Positions 1 to 5,015 are shown, numbered from the stretch's first letter. The stretch is DNA of 5,015 nt from Acidimicrobiia bacterium (GCA_009843565.1 VYDF01000271.1:1-5015); one strand, 5' to 3'. The notes: generated by a model not told the origin, from the letters alone. A program made the numbers and translations.

Positions 1-4
1 TGTC

Positions 5-310
5 TTATACGGCGGACTCGGAGATCTCCACCCGGCCAACCCGATGAAGCAGCGCCACCCGTCCGAGGTCTGGCCACCGGACCCGGGCCTCGTCCACCAG
101 CGCCTCCAAGCGGGGACCCACCTGCTCCTCGTAGGCCTCGTATTCCAGCACGGTCACCCCGGGCCGTCCCTCGGAGTGGTCGCGGGCGGTGCCGCTGAAC
201 AGGACGACTCCGCCGCAATCCGGTCGGCCTACCCAAGAAAGCACCTGATCCAGCGGCAGCGTCGACTCGCTGAGGCCTACCCACACGTCAGCGGCTTCTG
301 GCGGATTCAC
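5..310 (-). CDS. moaE: MoaE, molybdopterin synthase catalytic (large) subunit, N-terminal part only
   Basis: MoaE works with the thiocarboxylated small subunit MoaD to insert two sulfurs into precursor Z (cPMP), giving molybdopterin, in the cytoplasm. Family features seen in the 101 residues are CGGVVLFSGTARDHSEGR at about 32-49 (R43-D44-H45 matches the conserved R-N/D-H segment), LEYEAYEE at 55-62, and the EARVRWPDLGRVALLHRVG block at 74-92. MoaE proteins are usually about 140-150 residues. This one stops at a TAA (positions 5-7) just after the G-R-V-E-I-S-E-S-A-V strand, so it lacks the downstream S/A-HR segment and the catalytic lysines. The stop is only 4 bp from the window edge, so it may be an end artefact or a real truncation. 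The start is GTG at 308-310: an in-frame TGA at 344-346 with no start codon between makes it the earliest possible start. No Shine-Dalgarno precedes it. It is divergent from the DUF2342 gene. Confidence 0.85.
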   Translation of the reverse strand: MNPPEAADVWVGLSESTLPLDQVLSWVGRPDCGGVVLFSGTARDHSEGRPGVTVLEYEAYEEQVGPRLEALVDEARVRWPDLGRVALLHRVGRVEISESAV

Positions 311-315
311 AGACT

Positions 316-335
316 GAGTGTAAACGCAAACACTC
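316..335. repeat. 20-bp inverted repeat, candidate operator
   Basis: GAGTGT (316-321) and ACACTC (330-335) are perfect 6-bp inverted arms around an 8-bp AT-rich spacer. The left arm overlaps the candidate moaE -10 hexamer at 317-322. A dyad of about 20 bp lying on a -10 is a typical position for a dimeric repressor. No regulator gene is visible next to it, so the binding protein is unknown. A 6-bp dyad can also arise by chance. Confidence 0.35.
317..322 (-). promoter_or_regulatory. Candidate -10 element for moaE (leaderless transcript)
   Basis: On the minus strand the hexamer reads TACACT, matching the actinobacterial TAnnnT -10 pattern. It ends exactly 6 nt before the GTG start codon, so transcription would begin at, or within a base of, the start codon. 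This fits the absence of any GGAGG-like site upstream. I see no good -35 hexamer at 16-19 bp spacing. This is a pattern-based inference without transcript data. Confidence 0.45.
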
Positions 336-347
336 CCGCGAAATCAC

Positions 348-372
348 TCCGATGAACGGCCAAACAATCGGA
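348..372. repeat. Short inverted repeat in the divergent intergenic region
   Basis: TCCGAT (348-353) and ATCGGA (367-372) are perfect 6-bp inverted arms separated by 13 bp. They lie between the two candidate -10 elements of moaE and the DUF2342 gene. It could be a binding site shared by both promoters, but short arms with this spacing are weak evidence. Confidence 0.2.
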
Positions 373-388
373 AAATCCGGAATGCCGG

Positions 389-394
389 TAGCAT
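389..394 (+). promoter_or_regulatory. Candidate -10 element for the DUF2342 gene (leaderless transcript)
   Basis: TAGCAT matches TAnnnT and ends 6 nt before the GTG at 401, the same spacing as on the divergent moaE side. Its first three bases (389-391) are also an in-frame TAG, so translation cannot start further upstream, and no Shine-Dalgarno lies between this stop and the GTG. A transcript starting at 401 with no leader explains both facts. No convincing -35 hexamer was found. Confidence 0.5.
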
Positions 395-400
395 CAGCAC

Positions 401-1579
401 GTGAGCGATCCCGACTCACCCGAGGAGTTCAACCCGTTCAAGGGCATACCCATATTCGGAGACCTGGGCAAGCTCTTCTCTCAGCAGGCGTCTTCCACCT
501 GGGAAACGGCGCGCCAGATCGCGGTGGCAGTGGCCACCGAAGGAGAGTCTGAGCCCAATGTCGACCCTGCCGATCGCATTGCCATCGACGAGCTGGCCCG
601 AGTGGCCGAGCTCCAAGTGGCCAACGCCACCGGCCTTTCAACCACCCGAGACGGTCAAGCTGCCTCCATCGTGCCGGTAACCCGATCACGGTGGGCCATC
701 ACCACACTGGACGCATACCAGAACCTGCTCGAGCCCCTCGGGAGCGTGTCGAGCCAAGCCGAGGAAGAGGAGACGTCTTTTGATCCTGCTCAGGCCATGT
801 TCGGCCAGATCATGAAGATGGTCGGGCCGGTGATGATGAGCATGACTGCGGGAAGCATGGTGGGCAACCTGGCCGGCCGCAGCCTGGGCCAATACGACCT
901 GCCCATCCCCCGTGACAGCTCGGAGCTGATGATCATTCCCGCCAACATCGACGCATTGGCCGATGAATGGAGCTTGGATTCTGCCGACCTGCGACTCTGG
1001 GTGTGCTTGAACGAGCTGACCCACCATGCGGTGTTGTCGATCCCCCACGTGAGCCGGCGATTGAATGGGCTGTTGGCCGAGTATGTCCGCAGTTTTGACA
1101 CCGACCCCGCCGCGTTGGAGAACCGGTTGAGCGATCTGGATCTTTCCGACCCCGACTCGCTGAACAGCCTTCAGTCGGTGCTGGGCGATCCCGAGGTGAT
1201 CTTGGGTGCCGTTCAATCGCCGGCCCAGCGGGTGCTGCTGCCCCATATAACGGCTCTGGTTACGGTGATCGCCGGATATGTCGATTGGACCATGGACAGC
1301 ATTGGGCGCGGGCTCATCGGCTCCTACCAGCAACTCAGCGAAGCCCTGAGGCGGCGGCGGGTTACCACGGGCGCGGCTGATCGGTTCATCGAACGGTTAT
1401 TGGGCCTCGAGCTCGCCCAAGACCAGTACGACCGAGGAACGGCCTTTGCCAGCGGGGTAGTGGAGCGGGCCGGCGCCGAGGGCCTGGCCCGGCTCTGGCG
1501 ATCGGAGCGAGAACTGCCTACGCCTGCTGAGGTTGATGCCCCTGGTTTGTGGCTGGCCCGAATCGATCTGCCTGAGTAG
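401..1579 (+). CDS. DUF2342 / zincin-like protein (annotated in relatives as zinc-dependent metalloprotease or F420-associated protein)
   Basis: The 392 residues fit the actinobacterial DUF2342 family, whose biochemical role is not established as far as I know. In order: an NPFKGIPIFGDL head at 11-22; a Gly/Met-rich segment at 131-170 (VGPVMM, GSMVGNLAGRSLGQYDLPIP); the HExxH-like region around N204-E205-L-T-H208-H209; a second helix region ITALVTVIAGYVDWTMD at 283-299; and a C-terminal block with RRRR (317-320), RLLGLEL (332-338), QYDRGTAF (342-349) and LPTPAEVDAPGLWLARI (372-388). The first His of HExxH is Asn, and Ala291 stands where I recall a Glu in relatives (EG-x-x-D), so zinc catalysis is doubtful. 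No signal peptide or clear membrane span is seen, so it is probably cytoplasmic. The start is GTG at 401, forced by the in-frame TAG at 389-391. Its 3' end overlaps the convergent MFS gene by 62 bp. Confidence 0.85.
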   Translation: MSDPDSPEEFNPFKGIPIFGDLGKLFSQQASSTWETARQIAVAVATEGESEPNVDPADRIAIDELARVAELQVANATGLSTTRDGQAASIVPVTRSRWAITTLDAYQNLLEPLGSVSSQAEEEETSFDPAQAMFGQIMKMVGPVMMSMTAGSMVGNLAGRSLGQYDLPIPRDSSELMIIPANIDALADEWSLDSADLRLWVCLNELTHHAVLSIPHVSRRLNGLLAEYVRSFDTDPAALENRLSDLDLSDPDSLNSLQSVLGDPEVILGAVQSPAQRVLLPHITALVTVIAGYVDWTMDSIGRGLIGSYQQLSEALRRRRVTTGAADRFIERLLGLELAQDQYDRGTAFASGVVERAGAEGLARLWRSERELPTPAEVDAPGLWLARIDLPE

Positions 1580-2819
1580 AGGGGCCGCCCAGGGTAGGCC
1601 GCAGCCAGAAGAACACAGCCGCAGCTGCGGCGGCGATGGCAATGAGGATGAAGCCGGCTCGGGCGGGCATGGGAATGACCACGGGAATGAGCGCGCCCAG
1701 CACCCAGAAGGTTTGGAAGCGGGTCTCAAAAACGGCAAATGCCCGTCCGTGATTGGCCCCCTCGGCGTCGCGCTGCACGATGGAGTCGAAGGAGAGCTTG
1801 CCCGCACTGGCGGTGATCCCCACGCCAAGAGCGAGCAGCAGGGTGGAGCCATAGCCCCCTCCCCAAGCGGCCACCACGCCGACAACGAACAAGGCGACCA
1901 GCGCGGCGGCGATGATCACCTCCTCGCGGATCCGGTCCCGCAGCTGCGGGGCGAGAAGCGAGCCGATCAAGAAGCCCGAGACCATGGCCGCAGCCACCAA
2001 GCCCAGCTTCCAAGCCGGACTGGCGTCGGAGGCAACATCGCCTTGGAGAGCGTGGCGGATTCCGGCGCCGAATGCCTTGCCCACCCCGGAGAGGTTCACG
2101 TCGTCGGCACCGCCCCGCAAGGCAAACGCAGCCAGAAACGTGGTGAACCCCACAATGCCCCTCAGGGTGCCGGTGGCGGTGGCCGCTCTGCGGATGCCTA
2201 CGCCCCCCAGCTTGCTCTCATCCTCATCCCCGTCGCCATCGGGCTCAGGGACAATGCGGCCCTGGGGCAACGACAGGCAGGACAACGCGGCGAAGATGTA
2301 AACCACCATGGCCAAGCCCACCGTCCACGACGAACCCCCCAGCAGATTGGCCAGCAGCGCGGGGCCGGCCCCGATGAAGCCGCAGACGCTTCCCACTAGC
2401 GCCAGGCGGGCATTGCCCCCCACGAACTGCTCCTCTTTGGGCAAGATGAGCGGCACCATGGAGGCCTTGGCCACGCCGTAGCTCTTCTGGAGGACCAGCA
2501 TGGCGAAGGCGAGGGGGAACAGCAGCAGCGAATCCATGTTCGAGATCATCAAGAAGGCAAAAAAGGCCCGTCCCCCGTTGATGGCGAGGATCATGGGACG
2601 CCGTCCTCCCCGAAAGCGGTCCAGAGCCGGGCCGATCAGCGGACCTACCACCGCGAACGGGGCCATGGTCAACAACAGATAGAGGGTGACCCGGAGCCGA
2701 GCCGCGCTGGGATCGATGGAGAAGAAGAGAGAACCCGCGAGGGCGACGGTGATCATGGCGTCGCCAGCGGCGCCGAGGGCGTGAACCCTGACCAGCCGCA
2801 AGAACGGGATATTGATCAC
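1518..2819 (-). CDS. Major facilitator superfamily (MFS) transporter, substrate unknown
   Basis: This 433-residue protein has about 12 predicted membrane spans, near residues 16-34, 45-63, 76-93, 97-111, 138-160, 164-184, 220-236, 268-290, 300-319, 323-339, 368-384 and 387-406. After span 2 comes GPALDRFRGGRR (63-74), the MFS motif A region. A central acidic loop (189-202, DGDGDEDE) separates the halves and should be cytoplasmic. The later segment VQRDAEGANHGRAFAVFETRFQTFWVLG (348-375) is typical of an actinobacterial MFS group usually annotated without substrate. The start is GTG at 2817-2819, 10 bp after the regulator's stop, with no Shine-Dalgarno. A TAGTCT at 2827-2832 could act as a -10 for a separate leaderless transcript, though read-through from the regulator is equally possible. 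The hydrophilic tail after about residue 410 runs over the end of the convergent DUF2342 gene. A role in phosphate transport is not supported by the sequence. Confidence 0.88.
   Translation of the reverse strand: MINIPFLRLVRVHALGAAGDAMITVALAGSLFFSIDPSAARLRVTLYLLLTMAPFAVVGPLIGPALDRFRGGRRPMILAINGGRAFFAFLMISNMDSLLLFPLAFAMLVLQKSYGVAKASMVPLILPKEEQFVGGNARLALVGSVCGFIGAGPALLANLLGGSSWTVGLAMVVYIFAALSCLSLPQGRIVPEPDGDGDEDESKLGGVGIRRAATATGTLRGIVGFTTFLAAFALRGGADDVNLSGVGKAFGAGIRHALQGDVASDASPAWKLGLVAAAMVSGFLIGSLLAPQLRDRIREEVIIAAALVALFVVGVVAAWGGGYGSTLLLALGVGITASAGKLSFDSIVQRDAEGANHGRAFAVFETRFQTFWVLGALIPVVIPMPARAGFILIAIAAAAAAVFFWLRPTLGGPSTQADRFGPATNQGHQPQQA
1618..1631. repeat. 14-bp perfect palindrome (copy 1 of a shared 12-bp core)
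   Basis: GCCGCAGCTGCGGC is self-complementary with no loop. Its central 12 bp (CCGCAGCTGCGG, 1619-1630) recur at 1938-1949. It codes for part of the alanine run in the last membrane span of the MFS protein, so codon composition may explain it. It lies just past the stop of the convergent DUF2342 gene but has no T-tract, so I do not call it a terminator. Confidence 0.3.
1937..1950. repeat. 14-bp perfect palindrome (copy 2 of a shared 12-bp core)
   Basis: CCCGCAGCTGCGGG shares the 12-bp core CCGCAGCTGCGG with the palindrome at 1618-1631, 319 bp away centre to centre. Here it encodes P-Q-L-R in the loop after MFS span 8, a different reading from the alanine codons of copy 1. No function is assigned. 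Confidence 0.3.
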
Positions 2820-2829
2820 GACTTGAAGA

Positions 2830-3555
2830 CTATGGCGGCGCGGACTCTGCCGGGAGGCCGGTGGCGTACTTGTAGCCCAGGCCGCGGATGGTCACGATGC
2901 GGCGAGGATTCGAGGGATCGTCTTCGATCTTGGATCGAAGCCGCTTGACGTGGACATCGAGGGTCTTGGTGTCGCCCACATAGTCGCTCCCCCATACCTG
3001 ATCGATGAGCACGTCCCTGGTCAAGACCCGTCCCGCGTTGGTCAACAACAGCTCTAATAGGTCGAACTCCTTAAGCGGCAGTTCGATCTGCTCGCCCCGC
3101 ACGAACACCTCATGGCGCTCGGGATCGACAGCCACATCGCCCACCTCGACAACGTCTCCCCGGAATGCCTCGCCCTCCGCCGTCCATCGGGACCGCCGCA
3201 GCAAAGAGCGCATGCGGGAGATCAGCTCTCGCAGGCGATAGGGCTTGGTCACGTAGTCGTCGGCTCCCACCTCTAGGCCCACCACCGCGTCGATCTCCTC
3301 GCCCTTGGCGGTGACCATGATGATGGGCACCTGCGAGCGGGCCCGAATCTCGCGGCAGACATCGACCCCGGACACCAGGGGCAGCATCACGTCGAGCAGC
3401 ACGATGTCGGGGGAATATGCGTCGAAATAGTCGAGGGCTTCCTTGCCGTCGCGGGCCACGTTCACGGTGAAACCCTCTCGGGTCAGGCCCACGGTCAGCG
3501 CCTCCACGAACGACTCCTCGTCTTCGACGACGAGAACCCGTACCGAACCGCTCAT
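2830..3555 (-). CDS. regX3: RegX3/PhoP-like OmpR-family response regulator
   Basis: This is a cytoplasmic DNA-binding regulator of 241 residues, the usual size for the family, phosphorylated by the kinase encoded just upstream. Receiver domain at about 5-118: acidic pocket E11-D12-E13, phosphoacceptor D55 in VLLDVMLP, T82 in VTA, K104 in TKPY. Winged-helix effector at about 136-231: LPLKEFDLLELL (159-170), GRVLTRDVLIDQVWG (175-189), and the recognition region DYVGDTKTLDVHVKRLRSKIE (191-211), then TIRGLGYKY (222-230). The VVGLEVGADDYVTKPY and YVGDTKTLDVHVKRLR stretches match my memory of mycobacterial RegX3 almost word for word. The ATG at 3553-3555 is chosen over an upstream in-frame start (3792) because the receiver begins here, the ATG overlaps the kinase stop in ATGA, and GGGG lies 7 nt upstream. 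The family controls phosphate-starvation genes. phoP/phoB are alternative names. Confidence 0.95.
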   Translation of the reverse strand: MSGSVRVLVVEDEESFVEALTVGLTREGFTVNVARDGKEALDYFDAYSPDIVLLDVMLPLVSGVDVCREIRARSQVPIIMVTAKGEEIDAVVGLEVGADDYVTKPYRLRELISRMRSLLRRSRWTAEGEAFRGDVVEVGDVAVDPERHEVFVRGEQIELPLKEFDLLELLLTNAGRVLTRDVLIDQVWGSDYVGDTKTLDVHVKRLRSKIEDDPSNPRRIVTIRGLGYKYATGLPAESAPP

Positions 3556-4703
3556 GACTGGGCCCCGATGGGCACCGCCAGCGTGAACGTCGAGCCTTCT
3601 CCCTCGGTGGACTCCACCCGGATTTCGCCCCCGTGGTTGGTGGCCACATGGCGCACGATGGCCAAGCCTAAGCCCACGCCGCCGTCGGTGCGCTCCCGCG
3701 ACTGGTCCACCTGATAGAAGCGCTCGAAAATACGTTCTTGGTGGCGCAACGGGATGCCGTAACCCTGGTCGCGAACCTCCACCTCCACCCAATCGCCTTC
3801 CAACCGGGTCATGACCCTGACCGGGCAGGTTGCCTCTGAGTACTTGACCGCGTTTTCCAACAGGTTGAACACCGCCGAGGTGAGCTGGCGACGGTCGGCC
3901 TGGACCATCAGATCCAAGGCGGGGAGGGCGGTCTCGATGGGAACATCCTTCTCCTCGGCGGTGGGCCTGGCCCGGGAGAGGGCATCGCTGATCACATGCT
4001 GGATGGCAACCGGTGCTCGCTCAGACGCCTCATCGCTCTCTATCCGGCTGAGCTCCAGCAGATCGTCCATGATGTCGGACAGCCGGATGGCCTCGGCCTG
4101 CACCCTCATCGCCAGTCGAGAGGCCACCTCGGGATCGGTCTCGGTGGCCAGGGTCTCGGCCAACAGGCTGAGCGCCCCCATCGGGGTCCGCAGCTCGTGG
4201 CTGATGTTGGCCACAAAATCCCGCCGCATGGCGTCCAGTCGCTGAGGCTCGGTGATGTCGTCGATCAGGGCCACCGAGCCGTAGTTCCGGCCTTCGAGCT
4301 TGAGGGGCATGGCGCTCACGAACAGGCATCGCCGGGGGGGTCCGAACAGCTCGACCTCCCGCTCCGCCACGCCTCCTTGAGCAGCCTCGGCCAACAGCTC
4401 AGCGACGGCGGCTTCTACCAATGCCTCCCCGTGGCGGGCTTCGGTGAACTGCCGAGCGTAGGAATTGAGGTACAGCACATTGCCCTCGGCATCGGCCATC
4501 ACCACCCCTTGGGTGATGGCGTCGAGCGAGAGCCGGAGTCGGGCCTCGCTCTCCGCCACCTCGTCCCCATGGCGTCGGTGCAATTCATCGTCGCGCCGGC
4601 GGCTTTCCTCGGCGTCAACGAAATGCCGGTGCTCTCGCCACGCCACCGCCCCCACCACGACCAGGACCACCACGGCGGCAACCACAACGAGGGCGACGAT
4701 CAT
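3552..4703 (-). CDS. senX3: SenX3/PhoR-like sensor histidine kinase
   Basis: This 383-residue membrane-anchored kinase should autophosphorylate and pass phosphate to the regulator encoded next to it. Order of parts: one Val/Ala-rich membrane span (2-21); a charged linker, probably helical (23-58); a PAS-type domain (about 59-150, TQGVVMADAEGNVLYLN then SVALIDDITE); the dimerisation/H-box helix with H169 in DFVANISHELRTP (162-174); and an ATPase domain with N-box N280-L-L-E-N284, G1 D312-Q-G-Y-G-I, F-box F326-E-R-F-Y, and G2 G342-V-G-L-G-L. All catalytic motifs are intact. There is no extracytoplasmic sensor domain, as in SenX3 and PhoR, which are thought to read phosphate through the Pst-PhoU complex. 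The ATG at 4701-4703 has AAGGGG 7 nt upstream, and an in-frame TAG at 4725-4727 rules out longer forms. The stop overlaps the regulator's start (ATGA). phoU lies 46 bp upstream on the same strand. Confidence 0.94.
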   Translation of the reverse strand: MIVALVVVAAVVVLVVVGAVAWREHRHFVDAEESRRRDDELHRRHGDEVAESEARLRLSLDAITQGVVMADAEGNVLYLNSYARQFTEARHGEALVEAAVAELLAEAAQGGVAEREVELFGPPRRCLFVSAMPLKLEGRNYGSVALIDDITEPQRLDAMRRDFVANISHELRTPMGALSLLAETLATETDPEVASRLAMRVQAEAIRLSDIMDDLLELSRIESDEASERAPVAIQHVISDALSRARPTAEEKDVPIETALPALDLMVQADRRQLTSAVFNLLENAVKYSEATCPVRVMTRLEGDWVEVEVRDQGYGIPLRHQERIFERFYQVDQSRERTDGGVGLGLAIVRHVATNHGGEIRVESTEGEGSTFTLAVPIGAQS

Positions 4704-4710
4704 CCGAACA

Positions 4711-4716
4711 CCCCTT
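4711..4716 (-). promoter_or_regulatory. Ribosome binding site of the sensor kinase gene
   Basis: On the minus strand AAGGGG lies 7 nt before the ATG at 4703. It is the clearest Shine-Dalgarno-like site in the window and supports this start together with the in-frame TAG at 4725-4727. The 46-bp gap that holds it shows no hairpin terminator and no convincing promoter, so read-through from phoU is plausible. Confidence 0.6.
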
Positions 4717-4749
4717 GCCGCGGGCTAGAGGCGATCAGCGACGTCACGA

Positions 4750-5015
4750 TCACTCCTCTTCGGTTTCTTTCGGCTGGTAGTGCTCTCGATCTTTCAATCG
4801 GGCCGACCCGGTGTGCTCGGGAAGCCATCCGGTAACCATGTACACCACCCGCTCCCCGATGTTCACCGCATGGTCGCCGATGCGCTCGTAGTACCGGCTG
4901 ATCAAACAGAGCTGAACGGCGGCTTGAAGGTCGATGGTGCCGTCGTTGTGGGCTTGGAACACGGCCTGAACGCAGTCTTGGTTCAGGCCGTCGAGTTGGT
5001 CGTCGATGTCGTCGA
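4750..5015 (-). CDS. phoU: PhoU, phosphate signalling protein, C-terminal part (5' end outside the window)
   Basis: PhoU is a cytoplasmic helical-bundle protein that links the Pst phosphate ABC transporter to the PhoR-type kinase and keeps the Pho response off when phosphate is plentiful. The frame is open to the window edge, with the first full codon at 5011-5013, giving about 87 residues of the C-terminal half. It begins DDIDDQLDGLNQDCVQAVFQ and contains the diagnostic RYYERIGDHAVNIGERVVY segment, matching the family pattern R-Y-x-E-R-I-x-D-H-x-x-N-I-x-E with its metal-binding acidic residues, followed by MVTG. The tail after that is hydrophilic and ends in KETEEE. The GTG at 4960-4962 is an internal valine, not the real start, because recognisable PhoU sequence continues upstream. 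It is co-directional with the kinase and regulator, which supports a phosphate-sensing role for all three. The stop is TGA at 4750-4752. Confidence 0.93.
   Translation of the reverse strand, partial: DDIDDQLDGLNQDCVQAVFQAHNDGTIDLQAAVQLCLISRYYERIGDHAVNIGERVVYMVTGWLPEHTGSARLKDREHYQPKETEEE

Noticed and set aside
1..10. On the minus strand the edge reads GTATAAGACA, similar to the Tn5/Nextera mosaic end (GTATAAGAGACAG)
   Set aside because: Two bases are missing, and the orientation is wrong for either a 5' adapter or a read-through adapter at this end. The similarity is short and probably coincidental, though an edge artefact of another kind remains possible.
686..1333. 215-codon open frame on the minus strand within the DUF2342 gene
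   Set aside because: The His/Gln-rich translation has no family features, while the plus-strand frame matches a known family over its full length.
1577..1631. Possible bidirectional terminator between the convergent genes
   Set aside because: GC-rich self-complementary sequence is present, but there is no T-tract on either strand and the palindrome has no loop.
1533..2399. 288-codon open frame on the plus strand opposite the MFS gene
   Set aside because: Its translation is low-complexity, rich in Gly, His, Arg and Gln, with no recognisable domain. It is the usual mirror frame of a GC-rich gene. The minus-strand reading gives a coherent 12-span MFS protein.
3456..3471. GTTCACGGTGAAAC near-palindrome inside the regulator gene
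   Set aside because: It codes for the F-T-V-N-V strand of the receiver domain, is imperfect as a dyad, and lies far from any start.
3556..3792. Longer regulator start giving a 79-residue N-terminal extension
   Set aside because: The extension is Gly/Arg/His-rich and lies wholly inside the kinase's conserved ATPase domain. The receiver domain starts right at the ATG at 3555, which overlaps the kinase stop.
3996..4835. 279-codon open frame on the plus strand opposite the kinase and the end of phoU
   Set aside because: It crosses two well-supported genes and the gap between them, and its translation has no domain signal.
4851..4878. PHO-box-like units at about 10-11 bp spacing: GCTCCCC, GTTCACC, GGTCGCC (plus strand)
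   Set aside because: Only the middle unit is a full match to the GTTCACC unit of actinobacterial PhoP boxes. The stretch encodes the conserved GDHAVNIGE core of PhoU, so protein constraint explains it.

Overview
The window looks like a fragment of an actinobacterial (Actinomycetota) chromosome. GC is high (roughly 60-65% by eye). The 392-residue gene belongs to a DUF2342-type family that I know from Actinobacteria. The two-component pair closely resembles SenX3-RegX3, and two genes have leaderless-type GTG starts. I cannot fix the class or genus; an Acidimicrobiia-like lineage is only a guess.

Layout, left to right. (1) On the minus strand at 5-310 is the N-terminal two thirds of MoaE (molybdopterin synthase large subunit). 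It runs into a stop a few bases from the window edge, before the catalytic C-terminal part. (2) A 90-bp divergent intergenic region (311-400) holds candidate -10 hexamers facing both ways, each placed so that transcription would begin at the GTG start codon, plus two inverted repeats. (3) On the plus strand at 401-1579 is a DUF2342 / zincin-like protein whose HExxH-type motif is degenerate. (4) On the minus strand, from 5015 down to 1518, is a co-directional run: phoU (partial) - SenX3/PhoR-like sensor kinase - RegX3/PhoP-like response regulator - 12-TM MFS protein. The kinase and regulator overlap by 4 bp (ATGA), and the MFS gene follows the regulator after 10 bp. The MFS gene and the DUF2342 gene converge, and their coding 3' ends overlap by 62 bp.

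How the genes work together: the minus-strand cluster is a phosphate-responsive signalling unit. PhoU and the PAS-containing kinase would set the phosphorylation state of the OmpR-family regulator. The MFS gene may be co-transcribed with them, but nothing in the sequence shows that it carries phosphate. moaE belongs to molybdenum cofactor synthesis and has no visible link to phosphate.

There is no tRNA, rRNA, CRISPR array, insertion sequence or prophage signature. No non-coding stretch exceeds 300 bp; gaps are 90, 10 and 46 bp. I found no convincing new multi-gene system. The points most worth checking are the degenerate zincin site, the paired leaderless promoters with an operator-like dyad, and the tail-to-tail coding overlap.
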